DNA from: Paraburkholderia sp. CNPSo 3272
Lineage (GTDB): Bacteria; Pseudomonadota; Gammaproteobacteria; Burkholderiales; Burkholderiaceae
DNA: 40,144 bases
Assembly: GCF_024206495.1 (NCBI RefSeq)
Contig: NZ_JAMBPQ010000056.1
Span: forward strand, 1-40,144
Reading direction: 5' to 3'
Shown: positions 6,738 to 14,849 of the stretch, one piece after another
Layout: each line of letters starts with the position of its first letter
Position numbering within the stretch: the first letter of the stretch is position 1
Translations under genes and position numbers: made by a program
Notes under the pieces: model-generated
Databases searched by the model: none
Told to the model about the DNA's origin: nothing
Seen by the model: only the letters and a program-made list of their open reading frames with translations

Positions 6738-8600
6738 GTGTCGCAAATCGATCCGCTTTCTCCCGCAACGTCGTCGCGTTCGCTCACCATGCGGCTGAAC
6801 ACGCCGCACGCGCTCGCACTTGCCCGGGTGCTGGTGCCGTTGTGCTTCGGCTTGTACTCGCTGTGGCTTGGCGCCGACTCGAACTGGGATCTGTACAACT
6901 ATCACATGTACAACCCGTTCGCGTGGCTGCACGGCAAGTTGCGGCTCGATATCGCGCCCGCGGGCATGCAATCCTATTTCAACCCGCTGCTCGATACGCT
7001 GCTCTATCTTGGGTACACGCATCTGCCTTCGCGTGTAATGGGATTCCTGATGGGCACGCTGCACGGACTAAGCTTCGTGCTCGTGCTTGGGATCGTGCAA
7101 TCGGTACTGCCCGATCTGCCGGACCGAGACCGCTATCGCGTGCCGCTCCTGCTTGCGCTGGCGGGCTGCGTCACGGCGAACTTCCTGTCCGGGCTCGGCA
7201 GCTCGATGGGCGACGACACGACAGCGCTTTTCGGACTCGCCAGCGTGCTGATACTCGTGTCCGGCTGGGCGCGACTCGGACTCTGGCGGTGGAGTTCGAT
7301 TGGCATCGCGATTGCAGCCGGTATTGCGGTCGGGTTGAGTGTCGGTCTGAAGCTCACCAACGCTGTGTTTGCGGTCGCGCTATGCGCGGCGCTCCTGTCC
7401 TATCCCGGCAGTGCTGTCGTCAGACTGCGTCTGGCCTTCCTGTTTGGCGTGGGCGTACTGCTCGGATTCGCTGCGACTGGAGCGTACTGGCCGTGGCAGA
7501 TGTGGAAGACGTTCGGCAATCCGCTGTATCCGCAATTCGGCAACCTGTTCCCCACTCCGCTCGTGCAGCCCAACGCAATGGGGGACCCGCGCTGGCTGCC
7601 GCACGGATGGCTCGAAACGGTGCTCTGGCCGTTCATCTTCACCCTTCACTCGCAACGCGTAGGCGAAACGCCGATACGGCAAATTATCTGGCCGGTGGTG
7701 TACGTTCTGTTCTGGCTGTGGGTCGCGCTCAGTGCGATACGGACGATCACAGGCCGTAAAGTCGCCGCGCTCGCGCCGCGCGCACGTTTCATCGTGGTCT
7801 TCGTGGCGCTCGGCTATCTCGTCTGGATGAAGGGATTCAGCATCTACCGCTACATCGTCGTCATCGAAATGCTGACGCCGCTCGTAGCGTGGATCCTGCT
7901 GCATCAGTTGCTCCCAGCCTCGACGGCACGGCGTCTCGCCATCTGGATTCTCGTGATCGCTAGCGGCGTGGTCGTCACGGGCGGCGCGCGCACTTGGGGG
8001 CATGAAGGCTGGGCCGATCCGCTCTGGCATGCACAGACGCCCACCATCGCCGATCCGCAACGCACCACCGTCGTGCTCGCGTCAACCCAGGGCAAGGGCC
8101 TCGCATGGCTCGCGACGCTGTTTCCCGACCAGGTGGCATTCATGCAGCTGGACAGCAGCTTCCCGGGCACGCCGGCGTTCCGCGAAAGCATGAGAGAAGT
8201 CGCTCGGCAACGAGGCGGGCCGATCAACGCAATCATCGATGGCGACTACAACTGGCGTATCGACAGCGTCACGACGTTTAATGGCATCGTCGATGGCTTG
8301 CGCCTGACCCATAGCGAAGGCGGCTGCAATGCGCTGCGCTGGACACTCGGACGGCTGCGCCTGCATGCGTCGGTCATGCCTGCAACAGGCGGGGACAAAC
8401 GATGTGAGCTTGGACTGCGTGCCGACGACGTGCGGGATCCTGTCGCGGCGAACCGCGCCGACGCCCAAGCTGCCGTGCCCGTCTTCGAGCGCAACGGATT
8501 CACGCTGGACCCTTCAACGTGCGTGCCTTACCGCGCAGGGATCGGCACAGGCGTAGTGGTCTATCAGTGGTGCAGCGTGTCGTTGCGTACGGGCCAATGA
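6738..8600 (+). CDS. GT-C-like polytopic membrane glycosyltransferase (copy 1, putative)
   Basis: This is about 620 aa from the GTG at 6738 or 603 aa from the ATG at 6789; neither start has a strong Shine-Dalgarno. It has about ten hydrophobic segments and a C-terminal soluble part of about 170 residues. Just after the first span is an acidic loop, DSNWDLYNYHMYN, of the kind GT-C transferases use for catalysis outside the cytoplasm. It closes a GtrB-GtrA module, so by analogy with serotype-conversion operons it would attach the flipped sugar to the polymer. Family and acceptor are inferred; I recognise no signature that assigns a sugar. Confidence 0.72.
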   Translation: MSQIDPLSPATSSRSLTMRLNTPHALALARVLVPLCFGLYSLWLGADSNWDLYNYHMYNPFAWLHGKLRLDIAPAGMQSYFNPLLDTLLYLGYTHLPSRVMGFLMGTLHGLSFVLVLGIVQSVLPDLPDRDRYRVPLLLALAGCVTANFLSGLGSSMGDDTTALFGLASVLILVSGWARLGLWRWSSIGIAIAAGIAVGLSVGLKLTNAVFAVALCAALLSYPGSAVVRLRLAFLFGVGVLLGFAATGAYWPWQMWKTFGNPLYPQFGNLFPTPLVQPNAMGDPRWLPHGWLETVLWPFIFTLHSQRVGETPIRQIIWPVVYVLFWLWVALSAIRTITGRKVAALAPRARFIVVFVALGYLVWMKGFSIYRYIVVIEMLTPLVAWILLHQLLPASTARRLAIWILVIASGVVVTGGARTWGHEGWADPLWHAQTPTIADPQRTTVVLASTQGKGLAWLATLFPDQVAFMQLDSSFPGTPAFRESMREVARQRGGPINAIIDGDYNWRIDSVTTFNGIVDGLRLTHSEGGCNALRWTLGRLRLHASVMPATGGDKRCELGLRADDVRDPVAANRADAQAAVPVFERNGFTLDPSTCVPYRAGIGTGVVVYQWCSVSLRTGQ

Positions 8601-8616
8601 CGTCGATTGCAAGAAC

Positions 8617-8637
8617 GGCGTCCTGAGCGGACGCCGC
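8617..8637 (+). terminator. hairpin after the GT-C gene
   Basis: CGGCGTCC-TGAGC-GGACGCCG forms a perfect 8-bp stem with a 5-nt loop, beginning 16 bp past the stop codon. No T-run follows, so termination strength is uncertain. Confidence 0.5.
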
Positions 8638-8639
8638 CT

Positions 8640-10107
8640 GAATCTATCGAAGATCGCGCCGCACTTGCAGGGACTGTCACACGACCGCCAGCTCACCTCG
8701 TCGTTTCTCGGGCCTCTTGGTTCAACAATCTCTGATCCGGGCAAATCGTCGGTTGCCTGCCCTCTTTGGTCCTTAAATGCGCATCGACGCTTTATGCGCT
8801 GACGGGCCTGCGACACTAAAAAGATCGTGCGTCGCAACGACACATAACAGATCTCAATCGCTTAAAGAAAGTCTGTGGGGCGTTAAGGCCAAACCGTTGG
8901 CCAAAAGACCTCGGCCTGATCCCGCATCGAGTCATTGAACCAGGCGTGACAGCCCTGGCGAAGAGGATCTGCTGGCTGATCGACTGAAGGCCAATCAAGG
9001 CAGGTAGGAAAGTTACCGCTCTACGCTTGAACGTCAGAAGCGATCCTCAGGAACGGCTCGACGTCTAGTCGACGCCGTTGATCCTGCTAATCGGGAGTGA
9101 AAGACGCATGTTTTTACGCGTGTTTCGATGCCTGGCGTCAAAAAATTCATGCGCCTTTTCAAAGCTCTCGAAAAATCAGATGATTGCCATTTTCAACCGC
9201 AAAACACTGTGCTAATGTTGCTTCTGCATCAAGCGTCTCTGACGCATCGACTCGGCATGGTATCCATGCCCATTGCTTGACTGGCACCCTGCAACAGTGA
9301 CGACTTCGGTCGAGCTCCCTTGCAATGCTGAGTGAGCCTTACCGCCTCCGGCACGACTCCAGTAGTCCGTCCAGCGAAATTATCTTCCTTGCTGCGGTTC
9401 GCCGCACGCCCACGTGAAAACGCACGCGGCTTTATCTGCGCGTGTTCTCCCTGCTTGCGCTCGCACCGAGCGACGATCCGTGCAGCACATTCGACGCGTT
9501 GACTTTCGCCCCGTCCGTTAGGACGATTCGGGCTGAGGCGACATGCCCGTATGCGCGCGCCATCGCTTGTTCCTCTGACACCGAGGACGTCTCAAATGAC
9601 TCGCCACCTGAGCGTGGCGCGCCGCTGTTTTGCGCAGTTTATCCAAAGGTATGGATTGCTTCCCGGTGTGACCGGGTCATCAGCACGCCTCAATTGTCCG
9701 AATGCGGATAACAGTAGGCATCCTTTGCATCTTTGAAACACTCGAGCCTCTCGAGTCCATCGATCGATTCGGTCTGCGACGCGCCGCTCTGGCGCACATC
9801 AATCGTTTCACACGCCATCAAGCGTGAATTCGGCGCGATGTTTCTCGCGCGAATTCCGCCCCCATCGTGCTCGCCCTCACGCGAGCCGTCATCGCCCACG
9901 TGCTGCATGCACACGAATGCGGTTGAACATCGGATGCGCCGCGACGCGGCACGCGATGTTCATCCCGCCTCGGGCTCTCACTTCCAAACGCGCAGACCTT
10001 TCCACCGGCTCGAGCCGGGGACCCTCAGCTAAACCGCCTCTGCCCATCTCCTTGCGCTTCCGAATCACAGCAGGTCAACGTCGCACCCTCGTTGGCTCAG
10101 CTCAATC
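8640..10107. other. ORF-poor, hairpin-rich left flank of the island
   Basis: About 1.5 kb has no ORF with a good ribosome site or recognisable family. GC is lower around 9100-9260. Several inverted repeats occur: CGCCAC/GTGGCG at 9602-9619, and one bracketed by GAATTCG arms at about 9829-9859. A minus-strand frame around 8816-8998 loosely resembles the end of an IS30-like transposase, but the match is too weak to call. No tRNA was seen. Confidence 0.45.
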
Positions 10108-10186
10108 ACGTGTCCCCTGCGGACACGTCGCCACCGCAACCGGTGGCAACAGGGTGCCCTCATGCGCGTCCCGCCCGCGCATGAGG
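10108..10186 (+). promoter_or_regulatory. three consecutive hairpins in the leader of the recombinase gene
   Basis: Hairpin 1 has an 8-bp stem at 10108-10115/10121-10128. Hairpin 2 has a 7-bp stem at 10130-10136/10141-10147. Hairpin 3 has an 11-bp stem at 10158-10168/10176-10186. All are perfect and end 44 bp before the ATG at 10230. They may form a structured leader RNA or a recombination/binding site; the sequence does not say which. Confidence 0.45.
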
Positions 10187-10229
10187 CTCAGGTACAGGCG
10201 GAAAAGCCGACACGGGAAAGGAGCCCCCT

Positions 10230-11318
10230 ATGGGACGAAGGTCACGAGGCGTCAACCACGCCGCACAAATGAGCCGCGAAGCAGGTGGAAGCAAGGACTC
10301 ACAGAAGCATCGGCGCCTCCACTGGAGCGAGTTCTCGCGCTTCGCCGCGCGCATTGGCCATACGCTGGAATCAGTGGATCAGGCGGAAGACTGGATGCTC
10401 GAGTTCTTCGTCTGGTTCCTTGTCGCCGGGGCGATGAAACCTGGCACCCTCGCGAACTATCGAGCGTCGCTCTCAGTGATTCAAGGTACGGCCGGCCAGG
10501 ATGTCTCCCGCTCAACCCGCAGTCGAGACCTCCAGCTCGAGCGACGAGACCGGCATGGCAGGCATCGAGCGCGTACGCCCCAGGAATTCAGCGACCTGCT
10601 CGCCGCAGCGCAGGCGTTCGACAGCAGCGTCGTGCACGTGATTCGCCTGATGCGTTGGCTTGGACTTCGCATGCGCGAGGCACTCATGTGCGGCAAGTCA
10701 CTGGAAATGTGGCGAGATCTGATCTTGCAGGGAGATCGACGCCTGCCTGTCGAACGCGGAGCCAAGAACGGCCGCCCGCGCCGCACCGAAGTGCTGGCCG
10801 ACCATATCGACGAGACGCTCGACGCAATCAGCGCAGCGCTGGCGTTCTGCCGCGATCGCGACTTTGAGTTGGTGAGCGGCTGCCACGACGATCTTAAAAG
10901 CGCAAAGTCCCGCCTGAAATCGCGCTTTGAGCAATTGCCAATGCGTCGGGAACTCGCGAGCCACAGTCTGCGATTCACGTATGCGGTCGACTTCGCTAAC
11001 GCCGCACTGGATCGCGGAGTGCCACCAGTCGACGTACTGACCCAGCTCTCGGACCGCCTCGGTCACGGACCGTCGCGAGTGAAGATGATTCTCGAGGTCT
11101 ACTGCTGGCAGATCCGCCATCGGTTCCCAGAAAAAATCCACTTGCCGAGCGACTTCGTTCCCCGCAAGCAAACGAAGGACCCCGCCGTGTCCGCGACGAG
11201 CCGCCCAGAGGATCGGTCCGCGTCTCCCGAGCCTGCCGACAGGCGGCGAAGGCCAGCGCGTGGACGCCGTTTTCAAACGAATCATGGAGGAAACAGGCCC
11301 AGAAAAAAATTCTTTTAA
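10230..11318 (+). CDS. tyrosine recombinase/integrase
   Basis: This 362-aa site-specific recombinase has a SAM-like core-binding domain at about 25-100 and a catalytic domain with the full signature: R147 in GLRMREAL, a likely Lys in GAKNG (K179), H245-x-x-R248 in HSLRFTYA, H279 in LGHG and Y291 in ILEVYC. The C-terminal 60 residues are basic and low in complexity. The start is the ATG at 10230 with AAAGGAG at 10217-10223. It is the best candidate for integrating the 8.6-20.9 kb island, though its distance from the probable right edge is about 10 kb and no att repeats were identified. It could instead act in plasmid or dimer resolution. Confidence 0.85.
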   Translation: MGRRSRGVNHAAQMSREAGGSKDSQKHRRLHWSEFSRFAARIGHTLESVDQAEDWMLEFFVWFLVAGAMKPGTLANYRASLSVIQGTAGQDVSRSTRSRDLQLERRDRHGRHRARTPQEFSDLLAAAQAFDSSVVHVIRLMRWLGLRMREALMCGKSLEMWRDLILQGDRRLPVERGAKNGRPRRTEVLADHIDETLDAISAALAFCRDRDFELVSGCHDDLKSAKSRLKSRFEQLPMRRELASHSLRFTYAVDFANAALDRGVPPVDVLTQLSDRLGHGPSRVKMILEVYCWQIRHRFPEKIHLPSDFVPRKQTKDPAVSATSRPEDRSASPEPADRRRRPARGRRFQTNHGGNRPRKKFF

Positions 11319-11377
11319 TCTGCACTACAAATTACCTCACGGCTGCAAACCAAACACTTACATAGGCGCAAGACAAC

Positions 11378-11833
11378 ATGCTGGAATCCCCACTCACCGA
11401 GGAAGCGCGTGGCGCGCTTAACCGATACAGCAGCGAGAACGCCGTCAAAACGCTGCTACCACCATGGCGACAGTTTGAAGACTTCCTCCAATCGCACCGT
11501 CTATCGCCCACTTCCATCCTCGATATTCCGGAGGACGCGCTTCATGCATACGCGCGCCATCTCGACTACCGGGACTGCCATGTCGATGACGCGCTGGTCG
11601 CACTTAGCGCCGTGCTCCTTGTATGCCTGCACGCAGGCTACAGCGGCAAGGTTCTGCGCTCCGTCGTGATCCCGCGTATTCGTCGCCCCATCGAGAACCG
11701 ACAGTGGGATGCATTTCGCTTGCGAACCTACCAGCCGCTCGAATCCTCGCAACTCGCCCGCAGTCGCAGACGCCGGGCCAAGCGCGAAGCGTGCGTGCAG
11801 GATACGGTTCGCACCGACGTTGATCTCAAGTAA
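11378..11833 (+). CDS. hypothetical protein resembling a recombinase core-binding domain only
   Basis: This 151-aa protein is mostly helical for residues 1-100, then has a basic tail (SRRRRAKRE). Its pattern, YSSENAVKTLLPPWRQFEDFL then DALHAYARHL, recalls the N-terminal SAM-like core-binding domain of tyrosine recombinases. There is no catalytic domain behind it. It starts 59 bp after the recombinase, on the same strand, so it may be a partner, a regulator or a remnant of a second recombinase. The start ATG at 11378 has a weak Shine-Dalgarno. Function is unknown. Confidence 0.55.
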   Translation: MLESPLTEEARGALNRYSSENAVKTLLPPWRQFEDFLQSHRLSPTSILDIPEDALHAYARHLDYRDCHVDDALVALSAVLLVCLHAGYSGKVLRSVVIPRIRRPIENRQWDAFRLRTYQPLESSQLARSRRRRAKREACVQDTVRTDVDLK

Positions 11834-11887
11834 GCAATGTTCTCAACGCCTTTCATCGCTCCATCTACAAACATCGAAGGATCAACC

Positions 11888-12691
11888 ATGACTCATCTGA
11901 TTGTGGCTCACTTTCAAAGCTCGAACGGTGCCGCGCAAACTTCAGCAGCGCAAGTTCTTCACGCACAGACTGGAGGATTGCTTATCAATCCTCGCCCGCT
12001 TCATATGTCCGACGAACAAGGGAGCAACATGCATTTGGCGGCAAGTGAAACAGCACTTCAGGATCACTACTGCACCTTGATGACATCCCGGCGCGGGGGA
12101 ATTATCGACGTGTCGCCTGAAGACCGGAAAGCCATGATCGCATTCATCCAGGCAAGGCGCCCCGTTCTTACCGAGCTGAAAACGATTGTCGTGTCGACGT
12201 CTCCGGACACCGCGTCACAGCAGGCTGCCGTAGAAACGCTTGCGGAATTAAGTGCGGCGGGTGTGGCTGCGCCCTGCATCAGGATCCTCTGTACCGACGC
12301 CCCAGCGAACGCCGCCCTCGAGGAGGTCTACCCCATCGTGGCCGAATATGCGCGTGAAGCGGAGATCACGCTATTGCCCGAGGCGGCGCTTCCGGGATCA
12401 ACGTCTTTTGCGAAGGCTCAGCAATTCAAGATGCCGATCGCCGCTGTCTTGAACCGCGCTGTCGATTTCGAAACCGAATTGACCGCTGCGCGACTCAATG
12501 GTGCGCCCGAGAAAATCATGCATGGACTCGCCCACAAGGTGATCGCGCAGCGCGATCTTCTCGACACCGCGGGTGCGTTCAAACGCGTCGCTGAGGCACT
12601 GGGACTACCGTGCATTTCGCAGGATGAGTGGCGTGCCGAATTCGCCCCGGCGACGAACCGTAAGCGGACGAAGGCGACAGCGCTCGATTAA
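11888..12691 (+). CDS. StbB/ParA-like plasmid stability protein with altered Walker A
   Basis: This 267-aa protein starts at the ATG 11888, with AAGGA upstream. Its layout resembles the StbB family of ParA/MinD-like proteins: an N-terminal strand IVAHFQSSNG, a middle IIDV strand with following helix, then TIVVSTSP followed by a helix and GV...IRILC, and a terminal helical region. Where StbB proteins carry GKTT, this reads AAQTS, so the P-loop lysine aligns with Gln. It may therefore bind nucleotide poorly or not at all. Its position in an island with ParM, ParR and ParB-like genes supports a segregation role. The family assignment is by pattern and needs a profile search. Confidence 0.55.
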   Translation: MTHLIVAHFQSSNGAAQTSAAQVLHAQTGGLLINPRPLHMSDEQGSNMHLAASETALQDHYCTLMTSRRGGIIDVSPEDRKAMIAFIQARRPVLTELKTIVVSTSPDTASQQAAVETLAELSAAGVAAPCIRILCTDAPANAALEEVYPIVAEYAREAEITLLPEAALPGSTSFAKAQQFKMPIAAVLNRAVDFETELTAARLNGAPEKIMHGLAHKVIAQRDLLDTAGAFKRVAEALGLPCISQDEWRAEFAPATNRKRTKATALD

Positions 12692-12734
12692 GGGCTTTCA
12701 ACACAGCATGGCGTAACGACGCCGCCACAAAGGG

Positions 12735-12770
12735 GATCGACGGCACACTTGCACTCAGTGTCCGTCGATC
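12735..12770 (+). terminator. terminator hairpin after the StbB-like gene
   Basis: A 9-bp outer stem (12735-12743 with 12762-12770) and a 5-bp inner stem (12745-12749 with 12757-12761), separated by a one-base bulge, start 43 bp after the stop. There is no T-run. It lies between convergent genes. Confidence 0.6.
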
Positions 12771-12829
12771 GGTTTACGCGCGATCCGGCTCGTGCCGATT
12801 CGGATCCTGGCTCTCGCCTGTCCGACTCT

Positions 12830-13045
12830 TCACGGGCGGCTGGCCTCCATGAGTAACAAGCGCAACGCGTCTGTCACGTCCTCCTGCGTGACGGTAGTCG
12901 AACCATCACGCAGATAACGCAGAGCGGCAAGGTCAAGGACTCGTTTCAGAACGGCATCCGTGTCCGAGACGAAACGATCCTGCAACGCACGCGAAGCGAA
13001 GTCGGTGGTATGGCGGGATACCGAAAAAATATCGCCCGCCATCAT
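12830..13045 (-). CDS. small 71-aa protein, possible histone-fold-like or helical domain
   Basis: I chose the tandem ATG-ATG at 13045/13042 because GAGG stands 6-7 bases upstream; a longer open frame runs to 13468 but its extra part is Cys-rich and unconvincing. The protein has a long amphipathic helix, DAVLKRVLDLAALRYL, then a turn DGSTTVT and a last helix QEDVTDALRLLL. This helix-turn-helix spacing, with VTxEDVxxAL, resembles the second half of a histone fold, which is only a visual impression. It is convergent with the StbB-like gene. Function is unknown. Confidence 0.5.
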   Translation of the reverse strand: MMAGDIFSVSRHTTDFASRALQDRFVSDTDAVLKRVLDLAALRYLRDGSTTVTQEDVTDALRLLLMEASRP

Positions 13046-13697
13046 TCTTAGCCTCGTCCGGACATAGGAAGCTGTCCAGCTTTCCCGTTTGTCAACGCAT
13101 CCGATCAAGCAACAGCGACAATGCAAACCATCCGCTGCGCCATTGAAGGCGCATGGTTCGTCGTGCTGTCCGTGTGTCATCTCAACACCGCATCTGAATT
13201 CAGCAAACCCGAGATCCCTGGCACGCTGGCATCGAGGCGTTTCATCGAACATCATCTCAGCTCTCCTGTTAGCTAGGTTAGCGATCGCCTCGTTCCGGAG
13301 GACGTTCGCCAGCCCAGTATTCCCCCACCATCGCAAAGTCAAGCTTGCGGCGGAGAATGTCGTCAGGATATCTAAATGGCACCAGTACGATGCCAGCCAA
13401 GACACCGGCAGCACCGACGTTAGGGAGTGGCTACGGTTTTTAAATGGAATGGCGTCGGCATATGTCAAGAACCGGCATCGCGTTGGAACGCAACGTTCTT
13501 CACGTTCCGTTCATTCGTCGTGATGTCACAACCAGCGAGCGGCTCCGGGTAAGGCACCGACGCAGGCAACGCTCCTTCGCACCATCTACGCAAGACAGGC
13601 TGCGAGGTTTGTCGATTACGCTGACAGGTGCAACGCACGGCGTGCAGGGCGCAGAAGTCCAAGCATCGAATCCACGAAACCGGCCAGAAATACAGAA
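13046..13697. other. intergenic, AT-richer stretch
   Basis: About 650 bp without a gene I can support. Overlapping frames on both strands exist, but none has a binding site and a recognisable protein. It separates the 71-aa gene from the end of the micro-protein array. Confidence 0.4.
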
Positions 13698-13719
13698 GGC
13701 CGCGTACGAAAACGCGGCC
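13698..13719 (-). terminator. terminator of the micro-membrane-protein array
   Basis: A perfect 8-bp stem (13698-13705 with 13712-13719) has a 6-nt loop. On the minus strand it is followed by TTCTGTATTT. It sits 44 bp past the stop of the last small gene (13763), where the transcript of the array should end. Confidence 0.65.
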
Positions 13720-13762
13720 CTGATTGAAATCGATAGTGAAAGCTGAAGCAGCAGTCGTTCGC

Positions 13763-13876
13763 TCAGTGCCAACGCACGCGGCGCTCACGATCCGCCTCAC
13801 GGCTCTTTTTCACCATATAGCCACCGTAAAAGTAGATAACCAACCCGAAACAAAGAGTAAAAAGTGAAAAACCCAT
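13763..13876 (-). CDS. micro-membrane protein, alpha type (array module 3)
   Basis: This 37-aa protein has one hydrophobic span (GFSLFTLCFGLVIYFYGGYM) and a basic cytoplasmic tail, KKSREADRERR. CGGAG lies 7 bases before the ATG at 13876; a second in-frame ATG at 13882 is too close to that site. It is homologous to the genes at 14058 and 14734. The three share YGGYM, READR and RR, and many of the shared residues use different synonymous codons, which points to selection on the protein. It is the last gene of the array. Function is unknown. Confidence 0.7.
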   Translation of the reverse strand: MGFSLFTLCFGLVIYFYGGYMVKKSREADRERRVRWH

Positions 13877-13911
13877 GCTCATTCTCCGTGGAGTGAATGC
13901 CCTCTGTTTGC

Positions 13912-14010
13912 TCATTCGTGGTCTGCCTTGCGACCGCCGCGGTCCAAAACCAAGGCAAACGCTCCGAGTATGATGGCGACTGCCAGCGTAGCGAAACTCC
14001 AGTCCTTCAT
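13912..14010 (-). CDS. micro-membrane protein, beta type (array module 3, probable beta/gamma fusion)
   Basis: This 32-aa protein starts KDWSFATLAVAIILGAF, followed by LDRGGRKADHE. It matches the beta genes at 14318 and 15392 (WSF..L.VA..L.A..L...D..GRxAD). It is shorter than they are: after GGTCGCAAGGC the DNA continues like the 3' end of the gamma gene at 14174, so a deletion between shared GGTCGCAAGGC stretches probably joined a beta start to a gamma end. GAGAACG before the ATG is a weak binding site. Confidence 0.6.
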   Translation of the reverse strand: MKDWSFATLAVAIILGAFALVLDRGGRKADHE

Positions 14011-14057
14011 CGTTCTCAGTCAGTAGCCGATACCGAGGTTAGAGTCGCGTCGTCCAT

Positions 14058-14171
14058 TTACTGCGACCGCGAGCGGCGCGCACGATCCGCCTCACGGCCC
14101 TTCTTCACCATATAGCCGCCGTAAAAGGAGAAGGACAACGCAATAGCCAGAGCAAAGAGTCCAAAATTCAT
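14058..14171 (-). CDS. micro-membrane protein, alpha type (array module 2)
   Basis: This 37-aa protein has one span, NFGLFALAIALSFSFYGGYM, then the tail VKKGREADRARRSRSQ. Its Shine-Dalgarno CGGAG lies inside the last codons of the gamma gene at 14174, whose stop is only 2 nt before this ATG, so the two are translationally coupled. A paralogue of the genes at 13763 and 14734. Probably inner membrane with the basic tail inside. Function is unknown. Confidence 0.72.
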   Translation of the reverse strand: MNFGLFALAIALSFSFYGGYMVKKGREADRARRSRSQ

Positions 14172-14173
14172 GA

Positions 14174-14302
14174 TTATTCTCCGCGGACTAGATGTCTTCT
14201 TTTGGCACGTTTGCTGTCAGCCTTGCGACCGTTGCGCTCCACGATCATGCCGACCCCGCACAGGCCCAACGCAACGATCACCGCGACAATACCGAAACCC
14301 AT
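14174..14302 (-). CDS. micro-membrane protein, gamma type (array module 2)
   Basis: This 42-aa protein has one span, GFGIVAVIVALGLCGVGMI, then VERNGRKADSKRAKRRH. GGAG stands 8 bases before the ATG at 14302. It follows the beta gene by 15 nt and is coupled to the alpha gene after it. Its partner copy at 14850-14969 (module 1) has lost its start. The GRKAD segment is shared with the beta type, so both probably descend from one ancestor. Confidence 0.7.
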   Translation of the reverse strand: MGFGIVAVIVALGLCGVGMIVERNGRKADSKRAKRRHLVRGE

Positions 14303-14317
14303 ATTCAGTCTCCGTTG

Positions 14318-14437
14318 TTATCGACGTCCTCGAGTTGCGCGTTCGGGGTCAGCCTCGCGACCGTCGCGATCCATGATCAGGCCCATCGCGGCAAGTAAGA
14401 TAGCGACTCCCAGTGCACCAAAACTCCAGCCCATCAT
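14318..14437 (-). CDS. micro-membrane protein, beta type (array module 2)
   Basis: This 39-aa protein (38 aa if the second of two tandem ATGs is used) has one span, GWSFGALGVAILLAAMGLIM, then DRDGREADPERATRGRR. GGAG lies just upstream. It is the first gene of the intact beta-gamma-alpha trio 14437-14058. It is homologous to the genes at 13912 and 15392. A longer open frame upstream (to 14623) looks unlike a protein and I leave it out. Confidence 0.7.
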   Translation of the reverse strand: MMGWSFGALGVAILLAAMGLIMDRDGREADPERATRGRR

Positions 14438-14733
14438 GTTTCTCCGACCGTGGATGCATTCCAGTGATAGGGTAACACCGCGCCGGTGTAGGTGCTCAAC
14501 CATCAGCAGCCGCCCTCGCCTGTTTGTCGAAAAGTGCGCATCCTGTTCCAACCACTGCGATGCGTCCAATGTAGAGCGCCCGCCAGCCTTCAACCTGGAT
14601 AGCCACCCAAGCGTCCCATGCACGCCTAGGTGCCGGGCATCAAACGCTCGGAAGAGCTCCCAGCAATGTAAATAACCGCAACCGAATGCGCGACAACGAC
14701 TGGACAGCTGAGGCTCACGCTGCTGTCGTCCGC

Positions 14734-14847
14734 TCAGTCCGATCGCGAACGGCGTTCACGATCCGCCTCCCGGCCCTTCCTGGTCATATAGCCGCCATAC
14801 CAGCAGATGGCCAACCCGATAATCAAAGCAAAAACGGCGAAGCTCAT
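14734..14847 (-). CDS. micro-membrane protein, alpha type (array module 1)
   Basis: This 37-aa protein has one span, SFAVFALIIGLAICWYGGYM, then TRKGREADRERRSRSD. GGAGG stands 8 bases before the ATG at 14847 and overlaps the 3' end of the degenerate gamma gene. It shares a 3' flank (TGAGCG-ACGAC) with the last alpha gene at 13763, which shows that whole modules were duplicated. Confidence 0.72.
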   Translation of the reverse strand: MSFAVFALIIGLAICWYGGYMTRKGREADRERRSRSD

Positions 14848-14849
14848 TG

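Noticed and set aside
8816..8998. Possible IS30-like transposase end on the minus strand
   Set aside because: Only a loose resemblance (RPR...F...P..FF). No DDE residues, inverted repeats or longer frame support it.
8601..10229. tRNA gene as island attachment site
   Set aside because: No cloverleaf or T-arm consensus with matching acceptor stem was found at either island edge by eye.
9824..10867. 347-aa plus-strand open frame overlapping the recombinase start
   Set aside because: Arg/Pro/Ser-rich with no motif. It overlaps the recombinase, which has a Shine-Dalgarno and the complete catalytic signature.
13089..13523. 144-aa plus-strand open frame
   Set aside because: No ribosome site and no family; composition is unlike the coding genes. 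It overlaps the minus-strand region before the 71-aa gene.
14438..14623. Upstream extension of the beta gene of module 2 to 101 aa
   Set aside because: The extra residues are Arg/His-rich without a pattern, and the tandem ATG at 14437 has the GGAG site and matches the starts of the paralogues.
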